A stretch of 64,000 bases of DNA, taken from Streptomyces lateritius. GTDB lineage: Bacteria > Actinomycetota > Actinomycetes > Streptomycetales > Streptomycetaceae. The position numbers were made by a program, and so were the translations under genes. The DNA lies in assembly GCF_014649715.1 (NCBI RefSeq), contig NZ_BMTO01000009.1, positions 235,175-299,174 of the forward strand. Direction: 5' to 3'. Under the pieces are notes generated by a model, which had not been told where the DNA came from, searched no databases, and was given only the letters and a program-made list of their open reading frames with translations. Shown piece by piece: positions 24,631 to 33,735 of the stretch. Positions within the stretch are counted from its first letter, which is position 1. Every line of letters starts with the position of its first letter.

Positions 24631-25920
24631 GTGAGCGACAACTCTGTAGTACTGCGGTACGCGGACGGTGAATACACCTACCCGGTGGTCGAGAGCACCG
24701 TCGGCGACAAGGGCTTCGACATCGGGAAGCTCCGAGCCCAGACCGGTCTGGTCACCCTGGACAGCGGATACGGCAACACCGCCGCCTATAAATCCGCCAT
24801 CACCTACCTGGACGGCGAGCAGGGCATTCTGCGGTACCGCGGTTACCCCATCGAGCAGCTGGCCGAGCGCTCCACCTTCCTCGAGGTGGCGTACCTGCTG
24901 ATCAACGGTGAGCTTCCGAAGGTCGACGAGCTGTCCACCTTCAAGAACGAGATCACCCAGCACACGCTGCTGCACGAGGACGTCAAGCGCTTCTTCGACG
25001 GCTTCCCGCGTGACGCCCACCCGATGGCGATGCTCTCCTCGGTGGTCTCCGCGCTGTCCACGTTCTACCAGGACAGCCACAACCCGTTCGACGAGAAGCA
25101 GCGTCACCTCTCCACGATCCGGCTGCTCGCCAAGCTGCCGACGATCGCGGCGTACGCCTACAAGAAGTCGATCGGTCACCCCTTCGTCTACCCGCGCAAC
25201 GACCTCGGGTACGTCGAGAACTTCCTGCGCATGACCTTCTCGGTCCCGGCGCAGGAGTACGAGCTCGACCCGGTCGTGGTCTCCGCGCTCGACAAGCTGC
25301 TGATCCTGCACGCGGACCACGAGCAGAACTGTTCGACGTCCACCGTGCGTCTGGTCGGCTCCTCGCAGGCGAACATGTTCGCCTCGATCTCCGCCGGCAT
25401 CTCGGCCCTGTGGGGCCCCCTGCACGGTGGCGCCAACCAGTCGGTCCTGGAGATGCTGGAGGGCATCCAGGCCAACGGCGGCGACGTCGACTCCTTCATC
25501 AGCAAGGTGAAGAACAAGGAGGACGGCGTCCGCCTGATGGGCTTCGGCCACCGGGTGTACAAGTCCTTCGACCCCCGCGCCAAGATCATCAAGGCTGCGG
25601 CGCACGACGTCCTCTCGGCCCTCGGCAAGTCCGACGAGCTGCTGGACATCGCGCTCAAGCTGGAGGAGCACGCCCTCTCCGACGACTACTTCGTCTCGCG
25701 CAACCTGTACCCGAACGTGGACTTCTACACGGGTCTGATCTACCGCGCGATGGGCTTCCCGACCGAGATGTTCACCGTGCTCTTCGCGCTCGGCCGCCTC
25801 CCGGGCTGGATCGCCCAGTGGCACGAGATGATCAAGGAGCCGGGTTCCCGCATCGGCCGCCCGCGCCAGATCTACACCGGCGAGGTCCTGCGCGACTTCG
25901 TCCCCGTCGAGAGCCGCTGA
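24631..25920 (+). CDS. citA: Citrate synthase
   Basis: A 429-aa type-I bacterial citrate synthase catalysing acetyl-CoA + oxaloacetate to citrate, the entry step of the TCA cycle. Catalytic residues are visible: His in GPLHGGANQ, His in GFGHRVYK and Asp in YPNVDFYTG. GTG at 24631 with GAGGGA 4-5 nt upstream gives the N-terminus SDNSVVLRYADGEYTYP as remembered for Streptomyces CitA. In-frame GTG 24619 and ATG 24574 are less likely. Followed by a strong terminator. Confidence 0.95.
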   Translation: MSDNSVVLRYADGEYTYPVVESTVGDKGFDIGKLRAQTGLVTLDSGYGNTAAYKSAITYLDGEQGILRYRGYPIEQLAERSTFLEVAYLLINGELPKVDELSTFKNEITQHTLLHEDVKRFFDGFPRDAHPMAMLSSVVSALSTFYQDSHNPFDEKQRHLSTIRLLAKLPTIAAYAYKKSIGHPFVYPRNDLGYVENFLRMTFSVPAQEYELDPVVVSALDKLLILHADHEQNCSTSTVRLVGSSQANMFASISAGISALWGPLHGGANQSVLEMLEGIQANGGDVDSFISKVKNKEDGVRLMGFGHRVYKSFDPRAKIIKAAAHDVLSALGKSDELLDIALKLEEHALSDDYFVSRNLYPNVDFYTGLIYRAMGFPTEMFTVLFALGRLPGWIAQWHEMIKEPGSRIGRPRQIYTGEVLRDFVPVESR

Positions 25921-25990
25921 ACCTCGGCGCATCGCGGCGCGTGCCGCCGCGGTGCGGCCCGGGCCGCCCGGGACCGCTGAGCCCAACGAA

Positions 25991-26037
25991 AAGCGCCCCG
26001 CTTCCGATCCCCCCACGGGTCGGCGAGCGGGGCGCTT
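25991..26037. terminator. Terminator after citrate synthase
   Basis: Perfect 12-bp arms AAGCGCCCCGCT (25991-26002) and AGCGGGGCGCTT (26026-26037), with an additional imperfect inner stem in the 23-nt loop. An A-run precedes it and a short T pair follows, so it works in both directions. Confidence 0.85.
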
Positions 26038-26195
26038 CCCATATCCCCGGTGCGGATTCCCCCCACGGGATCCGGGCCGGGCGTCTGCCGTGTCAGCAGA
26101 AGCTCAGTGGGCTACGCGGTCTGCCGGGGTACGTACGTACGGGAGGGCCGCTCAAAGCTCCCCGGTGCACGTGCCCCGGCCAACGCTTGCCTGGG

Positions 26196-26240
26196 ACGTC
26201 CCCCAAGACATCCCGTGAACGTCCCCCAAGACGTTCTTGG
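26196..26240. repeat. Direct repeat and palindromes in the citA-copA gap
   Basis: ACGTCCCCCAAGAC occurs at 26196-26209 and 26219-26232, 23 bp apart. The second copy runs into the palindrome CCAAGA-CGT-TCTTGG (26226-26240) and overlaps GAACGTC/GACGTTC arms. The 420-bp gap (25921-26340) between convergent genes has no plausible ORF; its right half (26240-26340) is unusually A/T-rich. Confidence 0.5.
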
Positions 26241-26340
26241 CATCGCCCACTTAGACTCGCGAACGGCCCGAATGGTTACCCCCAAATATCTGTGATCTAG
26301 GTCTCTTTGTGAAGGTCCTGTGCGTCACGTGTAGGTGAAT

Positions 26341-28632
26341 TCAGGTGAATCGCCGAAGCCGCAGGCTGTTGGACACGACGAAAACGGACGAAAAGGCCAT
26401 GGCCAGGCCCGCGATCATCGGGTTGAGGAGTCCCGCGGCGGCGAGGGGAAGGGCGGCGAGGTTGTAGCCGAACGCCCAGCCGAGGTTGCCCTTGATCGTC
26501 GCCAGCGTCCGGCGGGAGAGGCGGATGGCGTCCGCGGCGACCCGGAGGTCCCCGCGCACCAGCGTCAGGTCGCCCGCCTCGATGGCGGCGTCCGTGCCGG
26601 TCCCCATGGCCAGGCCCAGATCGGCGGTGGCGAGCGCGGCCGCGTCGTTCACGCCGTCGCCGACCATCGCGACCGTCCGGCCCTCCGCCTGCAGTCGCCT
26701 CACCACGGCGGCCTTCTCCCGCGGCAGCACCTCGGCGAAGACCCGGTCCGCGTCGATGCCGACCTCGGCCGCCACCGTCTCGGCCACGGCCCGCCCGTCG
26801 CCGGTCAGCAGGACCGGCGTCAGACCGAGGGCCCGCAGCCGGGCGACCGCCTCGGCGCTGGTCTCCTTGACCGCGTCGGCGACCGTCAGCAACCCGCGGA
26901 CCCGGCCGTCCCAGGCGACCTGGACGGCCCCCGGCTCAGGTGCCGAGGCGGTCTCGATCCCTTCGGCCTTCAGCAGGGCCGGGCGACCGACCAGGACCCG
27001 GTGCCCGTCGACCGAGCCGCGCACGCCGAGCCCCGGCACGTTCTCGAAGGACGTCGGCACGGGCAGCTCCGCCACCGGCAGCCCGAGCCGCTCGGCGGCG
27101 CCGGTCGTGACCGCCCGGGCCACCGGATGCTCGGAGGCGTGCTCCAGGGCGCCGGCGAGCCGCAGCAGCTCGGCCTCGTCCTCCCCCTCGTACACGTACA
27201 CCTTCGACAGCGTCATCCGGCCGGTGGTGACCGTGCCCGTCTTGTCGAGGACGACGGTGTCGACGCGGCGGGTGGACTCCAGGACCTCCGGGCCCTTGAT
27301 CAGGATGCCGAGCTGCGCGCCGCGGCCGGTGCCGACCAGGAGGGCGGTCGGAGTGGCGAGGCCGAGGGCGCAGGGACAGGCGATGATCAGGACGGCGACG
27401 GCGGCCGTGAACGCGGCCGTCGTGTCGTCCGTCGCGAGCAGCCAGGTCACCAGGGTGCCGAGCGCGATCAGCAGCACCACGGGTACGAAGACGGCGGAGA
27501 TCCGGTCCGCGAGGCGCTGGACCCGTGCCTTGCCGTTCTGCGCGTCCTCGACCAGCTTCGCCATCCGCGCGAGCTGGGTGTCCGCGCCGACCCGGGTGGC
27601 CTCCACGACGAGACGTCCGGAGGTGTTGACGCACCCGCCCGTCACGGCGTCCCCGGCCGCCACGTCGACCGGCAGCGACTCGCCGGTGAGCAGGGCGGCG
27701 TCGACGGCGGAGGCGCCTTCGGTGACGGTGCCGTCGGTCGCGATCTTCTCGCCGGGCCGTACGACGAAGAGGTCGCCGGTCCGCAGGGCGGCGACCGGGA
27801 TCCGTACCTCGGCGCCTCCCCTCAGCACCGCCACGTCCTTGGCGCCCAGCTCCATCAGCGCGCGCAGCGCGGAGCCGGCCTTCCGCTTGGCGCGGGCCTC
27901 CAGGTAGCGGCCGAGGAGGATGAAGGTGACGACCCCGGCCGCCACCTCCAGGTAGATCGTGGCGGCGCCGTCGGCGCGGCCGGCGGTGAGGCCGAAGCCG
28001 TGGCGCATGCCGGGCATGCCGGCGCTGCCGAGGAACAGGGCCCACAGCGACCAGCCGAAGGCGGCCAGGGTGCCGACCGAGACGAGGGTGTCCATGGTGG
28101 CCGCCCCGTGCCGGAGGTTGGCCCAGGTGGCGCGGTGGAAGGGCAGCCCGCCCCAGATCACGACGGGTGCGGCGAGAGTGAGCGAGAGCCACTGCCAGTT
28201 CTCGAACTGGAGGGCGGGGATCATGGCCAGGAGGACGACGGGGGCGGAGAGGACCGCGGAGACGGTCAGGCGCTGCCGTAGGGAGTCGAGCTTGGGATCC
28301 CGCTCGGACGGTTCCCCGGTCGGCGGCTCGGTGCGCGGCTCGTGTTCCGGCTCAGGCTCGGAGGTTGCCGGCAGCGGCTCGGGCTCCGGTGGCGGGGGCT
28401 TCTCGGCGGTGTAGCCGGTCTTGACGACCGTCGCGATCAGATCGTCGATCCCTACCTCGGCCACGTACTCGATCCGCGCCTTCTCCGTCGCGTAGTTGAC
28501 GGTGGCCGTGACGCCGTCCATGCGGTTGAGCTTCTTCTCGACGCGGGCGGCGCAGGAGGCGCAGGTCATCCCGCCGATGGTCAGCTCGGTGGTGAGGACG
28601 GGCGCCGGGGCGGCGGTGGAGCTGGAGGTCAT
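26341..28632 (-). CDS. copA: Copper-exporting P1B-type ATPase
   Basis: A 763-aa membrane ATPase that expels Cu(I) from the cytoplasm. An N-terminal heavy-metal domain has GMTCASC, followed by a Pro/Glu-rich acidic linker (about residues 85-115) and the membrane domain. The transport CPC motif is in IIACPCALGLATPTALL, phosphorylation site DKTGT, SEHPV motif and GDGVNDAAALA hinge. The ATG at 28632 lacks a strong ribosome site. It lies downstream of copZ in the same direction with a stem-loop between, and shares the CsoR-type promoter upstream of copZ. Confidence 0.95.
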   Translation of the reverse strand: MTSSSTAAPAPVLTTELTIGGMTCASCAARVEKKLNRMDGVTATVNYATEKARIEYVAEVGIDDLIATVVKTGYTAEKPPPPEPEPLPATSEPEPEHEPRTEPPTGEPSERDPKLDSLRQRLTVSAVLSAPVVLLAMIPALQFENWQWLSLTLAAPVVIWGGLPFHRATWANLRHGAATMDTLVSVGTLAAFGWSLWALFLGSAGMPGMRHGFGLTAGRADGAATIYLEVAAGVVTFILLGRYLEARAKRKAGSALRALMELGAKDVAVLRGGAEVRIPVAALRTGDLFVVRPGEKIATDGTVTEGASAVDAALLTGESLPVDVAAGDAVTGGCVNTSGRLVVEATRVGADTQLARMAKLVEDAQNGKARVQRLADRISAVFVPVVLLIALGTLVTWLLATDDTTAAFTAAVAVLIIACPCALGLATPTALLVGTGRGAQLGILIKGPEVLESTRRVDTVVLDKTGTVTTGRMTLSKVYVYEGEDEAELLRLAGALEHASEHPVARAVTTGAAERLGLPVAELPVPTSFENVPGLGVRGSVDGHRVLVGRPALLKAEGIETASAPEPGAVQVAWDGRVRGLLTVADAVKETSAEAVARLRALGLTPVLLTGDGRAVAETVAAEVGIDADRVFAEVLPREKAAVVRRLQAEGRTVAMVGDGVNDAAALATADLGLAMGTGTDAAIEAGDLTLVRGDLRVAADAIRLSRRTLATIKGNLGWAFGYNLAALPLAAAGLLNPMIAGLAMAFSSVFVVSNSLRLRRFT

Positions 28633-28652
28633 GTGCGGTTCCAAAGGAGAGC

Positions 28653-28682
28653 GGGGCCGTACCGTCGTAACGGTACGGCCCC
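28653..28682. other. Stem-loop between copZ and copA
   Basis: A 13-bp perfect stem (GGGGCCGTACCGT paired with ACGGTACGGCCCC) around a 4-nt loop, in the 73-bp copZ-copA spacer. Such a hairpin could partially terminate or stabilise the copZ message so that chaperone exceeds ATPase. Confidence 0.65.
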
Positions 28683-28705
28683 CGCCGGGTATGCCGGAGG
28701 CAGGC

Positions 28706-29017
28706 TCAGGCCTGGCCGACCAGCTCGTAGCCGGCCTCGTCGACGGCGGCGCGGACGGCGGCCTCGTCGAGCGGGGCCTGCGAGACCACGGTGACCTGGC
28801 CGGTGGCGGCGACGGCCTTGACGGAGGAGACGCCGGCGATCTCGGAGATCTCGCTCGTGACCGCTCCCTCACAGTGCCCGCAGGTCATGCCCTTGACCTG
28901 GTAGACGGTGGTGACGCCGTCCTGCCGGGCCTCGGCCGCGCTGTCCTGGCACGAGCCGGTCGACGAGCAGCAGCTGCCGGTGACCTGGGGCAGTTCGGTC
29001 TTCGTCTCGGCGCTCAT
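28706..29017 (-). CDS. copZ: CopZ-like copper chaperone with Cys-rich N-terminus
   Basis: A 103-aa cytoplasmic protein. Residues ~35-103 form a heavy-metal-associated ferredoxin-like domain with the Cu-binding motif GMTCGHC. The first ~30 residues form an unusual extension with a Cys cluster (GSCCSSTGSC), which could bind additional metal; ordinary CopZ is about 70 aa. It heads the copZ-copA operon behind a CsoR-type operator and presumably delivers Cu(I) to CopA. Confidence 0.9.
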   Translation of the reverse strand: MSAETKTELPQVTGSCCSSTGSCQDSAAEARQDGVTTVYQVKGMTCGHCEGAVTSEISEIAGVSSVKAVAATGQVTVVSQAPLDEAAVRAAVDEAGYELVGQA

Positions 29018-29080
29018 GACGGTCTCCTCTTCGCGGGTGGTGCTGGTTCAGGGTCGTACTGACTCGTACTGAAGCACAGG

Positions 29081-29099
29081 GTATACCCCTAGGGGGTAT
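29081..29099. promoter_or_regulatory. CsoR-type copper operator upstream of copZA
   Basis: GTATACCCCTAGGGGGTAT is the near-symmetric TACCCC-N-GGGGTA-type site known for CsoR repressors. It lies about 65 bp upstream of the copZ start, so the operon should be derepressed by Cu(I). No csoR gene is in this window. Confidence 0.8.
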
Positions 29100-29186
29100 G
29101 AATTCCACTGTCGCCCCGGCCGGTGCCGCGCGAAGTCCGCGCGAGCTGGGTCGCCGTTCCGGGGCGCGGGCCGGGCGGAGGGGGAG

Positions 29187-29846
29187 TCAGGGGCGCGGGG
29201 GTGGCTCCGGGGCGCCCGCGGCATCGCCGACGACCGGGTCGAGGTAGCGCACGAGAACCCTCTTCAGCTCGACGATCGTGGCCTCCCGCTCGGGCCCCTC
29301 CGGGGCGGCGAGGACCAGGGCGAGGCCGCCCTTGAAGACCGCGAAGGTCATGTCGGCGATGCGGGCCCGCTCGTCGGACGGGATGTCCGGCACGTAGTGG
29401 CCGATCAGATCCCCGACCCGGGCGAGCAGCGAGGCGTGCAGCTCGTCGTGCTCCTCCGCGATGCGGCCCGGGATCTCGGAACCGTGCATCAGGGCGAGGA
29501 AGACGGGGTTCTGGCAATTGAACTCGATCAGCGGGTCGACGACCGCGTCGATCAGGTCGGGCAGCGGCAGTTCGAAGTTCTCCGGCGTGAACGCCTGGCC
29601 GTGGGCCTCGCGCATCTCGTGCATGAGGCGGCCGCCGAGTTCGACGGCGATGGCCTCCTTGTTCGGGAAGTACTGGTAGAGCGTGCCGGGCGAGACGCTC
29701 GCCTCGCGGGCGATCGCGTTGGTGCTGGCCGCGGTGTAGCCGGTCGTGCAGAAGACGTTCGCGGCGGCCTGGAGCAGCTGCGCGATGCGGCGCTCGCCGC
29801 GGGCCTGGCGGCGGCGCGGCTTGGGCTCGGCGAATCCCTCGGACAT
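29187..29846 (-). CDS. TetR-family repressor
   Basis: A 219-aa regulator. The HTH region reads TTGYTAASTNAIAREASVSPGTLYQYFPNKE, split here as the standard TetR helix pair with the YQYFPNKE ending. The C-terminal ligand domain includes PVFLALMHGSEIPGR. It is divergent from an MMPL transporter with a palindrome between (29907-29930), so it likely represses both until a lipophilic ligand binds. Confidence 0.92.
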   Translation of the reverse strand: MSEGFAEPKPRRRQARGERRIAQLLQAAANVFCTTGYTAASTNAIAREASVSPGTLYQYFPNKEAIAVELGGRLMHEMREAHGQAFTPENFELPLPDLIDAVVDPLIEFNCQNPVFLALMHGSEIPGRIAEEHDELHASLLARVGDLIGHYVPDIPSDERARIADMTFAVFKGGLALVLAAPEGPEREATIVELKRVLVRYLDPVVGDAAGAPEPPPRP

Positions 29847-29906
29847 GGCTGTCCCCAGCTTTCATGAACGCGGTTGACAAACACGAGACATCGCTCGCAT
29901 TCTTGA

Positions 29907-29930
29907 GAAACGCGAGTGATCACTCGTGTT
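29907..29930. promoter_or_regulatory. TetR operator in the tetR-mmpL divergent region
   Basis: The core CGAGTGATCACTCG (29912-29925) is a perfect 14-bp palindrome, extended to 24 bp by AAAC/GTTT flanks with one mismatched pair. A second weaker CGAG-N6-CTCG site occurs at about 29883-29896. Confidence 0.75.
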
Positions 29931-30010
29931 TGCCAGTCTATGGCAAAGGGCGACCCATGCGGCCTGCCGGGAAGCGAGCGCATGGGTCATGGTGAAGGGG
30001 ACACCGCGTC

Positions 30011-32320
30011 ATGGCCGAAGTCAAGAATTCAGGGCCCGCCCGGGGCGGGGGGTGGACGCGGTTCGTCACGGCCAGGCCACGCCTGTCACTGCTGGCCGCT
30101 CTCGTGATCACCGCACTCGCCGTCTTCGCCGGCAGCGGGGTCGCGGATCGGATGGGCAGCGGCGGCTGGGAGGACCCGGACGCCGAATCCACCTTCGCGA
30201 CCCAGGTCCTGGAGCGGGAGTTCCCCGCCTCCCAGCCCAATCTGCTCCTCCTCGTCGACGCGGGCACGGCCGGGGTCGACGCCCCCGCCGTCGTCGCGGA
30301 GGCGCGCCGGATCGCCGAGCGTCTCGACGCGGAGCCGGGGGTGAGCGGCGTCGGCTCCTACTGGGGGACGGGATCTCCCGCCCTGCGGTCCGAGGACGGC
30401 CGGCAGGCCGTGATCGCCGCCCGCGTCGAGGGCGAGGAAAGGGCGGCCGGCGAGCTGCTCCAGAAGATCGCCCCCGAGTACCGCGGCACGCACGGACCGG
30501 TCGAGGTGTCCGTCGGCGGCCCCCTGGCGGTACGGCACGAGATGCAGACGATCATCCAGGAGGACCTCCTGCGGGCCGAACTGATCGCCCTGCCGGTGAC
30601 CCTCGTCCTGCTCGTCATGGTCTTCGGCAGCGCGGTCGCGGCCCTCCTGCCGCTGGGCATCGGGATCGTGGCCATCCTCGGGACCAACGCGGTGCTGCGC
30701 GGAATCACCGAACTCACCGATGTCTCCGTCTTCGCCCAGAACCTCACGACCGCCCTCGGACTCGGCCTCGCGATCGACTACGCGCTGTTCGTGGTCCGCC
30801 GCTTCCGCGAGGAGCTGGCCTCGGGAGCCGACACCCGCACGGCCGTGGGGACCACCCTGCGCACGGCCGGGCGGACCGTGCTCTTCTCCGCGCTGACGGT
30901 GGCCGTCTCACTCGCCGCGATGCTCGTCTTCCCGCAGTACTTCCTGCGCTCCTTCGCCTACGCGGGAATCGCGGTGGTCCTGCTCGCCGCGGCGGCCGCG
31001 CTGATCCTGCTGCCCGCGGCGCTGATGCTGCTCGGAGAGCGGGTCAACTCCTTCGACCTGCGACGCCTCTTCACCCGGCGCCGATCCAGCGAGCGGTCCG
31101 AGGGGGGCGCGAAGACGGACAGGGACGCGAAGGCCGACGCCGGGAGCGGTGCCGGCTGGGCGCGTACGGCCGCGCTGGTGATGCGGCGGGCCCCTGTCTT
31201 CGCCGTGGCCACCTCCGCCGGACTCGTGCTCCTGGGCCTGCCCTTCCTCGGCGTGACGTTCGGTACGGCCGACGACCGGCAGCTGCCGGTCACGGCGGAG
31301 TCCCGGGTGGTCCAGGACCAGCTGCGGGACGGCTTCCCCGGCAACCCGGGCGGCGGGCTCACCGTGCTCGCCGAGGGCTCCGCCACACCGGCCCAGTACG
31401 CCGACTACCGCGAGCGGATCGAGGCGCTGGACGGAATCGCCCAGGTGGAAGGGCCGGTGACCTCGGGCAGCGGACCCGAAGCCGCAGCCGGGGACGGCTC
31501 CGGGACGTACGCCTACTTCGTCGTGGTGCCGGAGGGCGAGGCCGTCGGCACGACCGCCCAGAGCGCGGTGGGGGAAGTGCGCGCCCAGGAAGCCCCGTTC
31601 GACACCTCGGTGACCGGCGCGGCCGCCGTCCTGGTGGACTCCAAGGACGCCATAGCCGACCGACTGCCCTGGGCGGTGGGGATCATCGTCGTGGCCACCC
31701 TCATTCTGGTCTTCCTGCTCACCGGCAGCGTGCTGATACCCCTCCAGGCCGTCGTCCTGAACGCCCTCAGCCTCACGGCGATGTTCGGCGCGGTCGTCTG
31801 GGTCTTCCAGGAAGGCCATCTTTCCGGGCTGCTCGGCTTCACCCCCACCGGTGACATAGAGACGACCCTCCCCGTGCTGATGTTCTGCGTCGCCTTCGGG
31901 CTCTCCATGGACTACGGAGTGTTCCTGCTCTCCCGGATCAAGGAGGAGTACGACGCCACGGGCGACCACGAGCACTCCGTCCGGTACGGGCTGCGCCACA
32001 CCGGCGGGCTCATCACCGCCGCCGCCGTGATCCTCGCCGTCGTGATGGTGGCGATCGGCACCTCCCGGGTCACCAACACCAAGATGCTGGGCCTCGGCGT
32101 CGCGCTCGCCGTGCTGATGGACGCGATGGTGGTGCGCAGCCTCCTCGTCCCGTCCGTGATGAAGCTGACCGGGCGCCTCACCTGGTGGGCCCCGGGACCG
32201 CTGCGCCGCTTCCACGACCGCTTCGGGATCAGCGAGGGCGGCACGGAGACCGCCGTCCCGGCGCTGCCCGACCGGGACGCCATGGAGCCCGCCCGGGACA
32301 AGGAGCCGGTCGGGGGTTAG
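30011..32320 (+). CDS. MMPL/RND-family membrane transporter
   Basis: A 769-aa transporter with two repeats, each one helix + large extracytoplasmic domain + five helices. Family marks include GLAIDYALFVVRRFREEL and, in the second half, FGLSMDYGVFLLSRIKEEY, holding the Asp/Tyr proton-relay residues. Members export lipids, polyketides or drugs using the proton gradient. Its repressor is the divergent TetR gene. ATG at 30011 follows GAAGGGG. Confidence 0.92.
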   Translation: MAEVKNSGPARGGGWTRFVTARPRLSLLAALVITALAVFAGSGVADRMGSGGWEDPDAESTFATQVLEREFPASQPNLLLLVDAGTAGVDAPAVVAEARRIAERLDAEPGVSGVGSYWGTGSPALRSEDGRQAVIAARVEGEERAAGELLQKIAPEYRGTHGPVEVSVGGPLAVRHEMQTIIQEDLLRAELIALPVTLVLLVMVFGSAVAALLPLGIGIVAILGTNAVLRGITELTDVSVFAQNLTTALGLGLAIDYALFVVRRFREELASGADTRTAVGTTLRTAGRTVLFSALTVAVSLAAMLVFPQYFLRSFAYAGIAVVLLAAAAALILLPAALMLLGERVNSFDLRRLFTRRRSSERSEGGAKTDRDAKADAGSGAGWARTAALVMRRAPVFAVATSAGLVLLGLPFLGVTFGTADDRQLPVTAESRVVQDQLRDGFPGNPGGGLTVLAEGSATPAQYADYRERIEALDGIAQVEGPVTSGSGPEAAAGDGSGTYAYFVVVPEGEAVGTTAQSAVGEVRAQEAPFDTSVTGAAAVLVDSKDAIADRLPWAVGIIVVATLILVFLLTGSVLIPLQAVVLNALSLTAMFGAVVWVFQEGHLSGLLGFTPTGDIETTLPVLMFCVAFGLSMDYGVFLLSRIKEEYDATGDHEHSVRYGLRHTGGLITAAAVILAVVMVAIGTSRVTNTKMLGLGVALAVLMDAMVVRSLLVPSVMKLTGRLTWWAPGPLRRFHDRFGISEGGTETAVPALPDRDAMEPARDKEPVGG

Positions 32321-32361
32321 GTTCGAAGGCCGGACAGAGGTACGGCGGTGGAGGGCGGGGC

Positions 32362-33417
32362 ATGAAAGCGGTGGTGTTCGAGCGGTACGGACAGGACGCG
32401 GAGGTACGGGAGGTTCCGGACCCCGCTCCCTCCGCCCACGGTGTGGTCGTCCGGGTCGAGGCGACCGGGCTCTGCCGCAGCGACTGGCACGGCTGGATGG
32501 GACACGACCCCGACATCGCCCTGCCACACGTGCCCGGGCACGAACTCGCCGGTGTGGTGGAGGCGGTGGGCGCGGACGTGGGCCGGTGGAAGACCGGCGA
32601 CCGCGTCACGGTGCCGTTCGTCTGCGCCTGCGGGAGCTGTCCGTCCTGTGCGGCCGGCGACCAGCAGGTGTGCGAGCGGCAGACCCAGCCCGGCTTCACC
32701 CACTGGGGCTCCTTCGCCGAGTACGTGGCCCTGGAGCACGCGGACGTGAACCTGGTCGCGGTGCCGGACGAGCTGTCCTATGCGACGGCGGCCGGGCTCG
32801 GCTGCCGGTTCGCGACCGCGTTCCGGGCGGTCGTCGCCCAGGGGCGGGTGGCGGCCGGCGAGTGGGTGGCGGTGCACGGGTGCGGGGGTGTCGGACTCTC
32901 GGCCGTGATGATCGCGGCGGCCTGCGGGGCGCGCGTGGTAGCCGTCGACGTGGCGCCCCGCGCCCTGGAGCTGGCCCGGGCCTTCGGGGCGGCGGCGTGT
33001 GTCGACGCCTCCGTCCTGGCGGGGACGCCTGGCGGGACGCCGGACGCCGTGAGGGAGTTGACCGGCGGGGGAGCCCATCTCTCGATCGACGCCCTGGGGT
33101 CCCCGCTCACCTGCGCCGCCTCGGTGGAGAGCCTGCGGAGCAGGGGACGCCACGTCCAGGTCGGACTGCTGCCCACGGCCGCCGGTGATCCCGTCGTGCC
33201 GATGGCCCGGGTGATCGGTCTCGAACTGGAGATCCTCGGCAGCCACGGCATGGCCGCGCACGCCTACGGCCCGATGATGGAGATGGTCCGCGCGGGCAGC
33301 CTGCGCCCCGACCGGCTCGTCACCTCCACCATCCCGCTGGCGGCGGCCCCCGCCGCACTGGCGGCGATGGGGTCGACGCCCGGATCAGGTGTGACGGTCA
33401 TTCACCCCTGGGCCTGA
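32362..33417 (+). CDS. Zinc-dependent alcohol dehydrogenase (MDR family)
   Basis: A 351-aa medium-chain dehydrogenase. Catalytic zinc ligands are Cys in GLCRSDWHG and the His-Glu in PGHELAGVVEAVG. The structural-zinc Cys cluster is CACGSCPSCAAGDQQVC. The Rossmann motif HGCGGVGLSAVMI binds NAD(P). ATG follows GAGGGCGGGG. It starts 42 bp after the MMPL gene in the same direction; co-transcription is possible but a shared function is not evident. Substrate unknown. Confidence 0.9.
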   Translation: MKAVVFERYGQDAEVREVPDPAPSAHGVVVRVEATGLCRSDWHGWMGHDPDIALPHVPGHELAGVVEAVGADVGRWKTGDRVTVPFVCACGSCPSCAAGDQQVCERQTQPGFTHWGSFAEYVALEHADVNLVAVPDELSYATAAGLGCRFATAFRAVVAQGRVAAGEWVAVHGCGGVGLSAVMIAAACGARVVAVDVAPRALELARAFGAAACVDASVLAGTPGGTPDAVRELTGGGAHLSIDALGSPLTCAASVESLRSRGRHVQVGLLPTAAGDPVVPMARVIGLELEILGSHGMAAHAYGPMMEMVRAGSLRPDRLVTSTIPLAAAPAALAAMGSTPGSGVTVIHPWA

Positions 33418-33537
33418 AAGCCCCCGGCCCTCCGGGGCGGGTGGCCGGGCTCCTGGCTCCGGCCCCGGGCATGCCGAGGGCCCCGCGCCAGGGGAGCCGC
33501 GGGGCCCGGGGGAGGGGACGGCGGCCGGCGGAGGAGG

Positions 33538-33735
33538 TCACTCCCGGCGGCTCCGGTTGCCAGGCCGGTTGGCCACCCAGGTCAGGATCGTGTCCGCGTA
33601 CCAGTAGGGCTTGCCCGACTCGAAGTGGTCGGGCGTCGGCAGGAGGCCGTGCTTCCGATAGGAGCGGACCGTGTCCGGCTGCACCTTGATGTGAGCGGCA
33701 ATGTCCTTGTACGACCAGAGCCTTCTGTCCGTCAT
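33538..33735 (-). CDS. Small HTH (MerR/AlpA-like) DNA-binding protein
   Basis: A 65-aa single-domain protein with GGGAGG 8 nt upstream of ATG. It shows a winged-HTH pattern: WSYKDIAAHIKVQPDTVRSY, then RKHGLLPTPDH and a final PYWYADTILTWVANRPG. This resembles excisionase/AlpA-like domains, but proteins of this kind are also stable chromosomal genes in Streptomyces. No integrase or att site is nearby. Target unknown. The 237 bp to the next gene (33973) hold nothing I can identify. Confidence 0.8.
   Translation of the reverse strand: MTDRRLWSYKDIAAHIKVQPDTVRSYRKHGLLPTPDHFESGKPYWYADTILTWVANRPGNRSRRE

Noticed and set aside
33538..33735. Phage or ICE excisionase marking an integrated element
   Set aside because: No integrase, att repeats, tRNA or change of codon use around it; such small HTH genes also occur as stable chromosomal genes.
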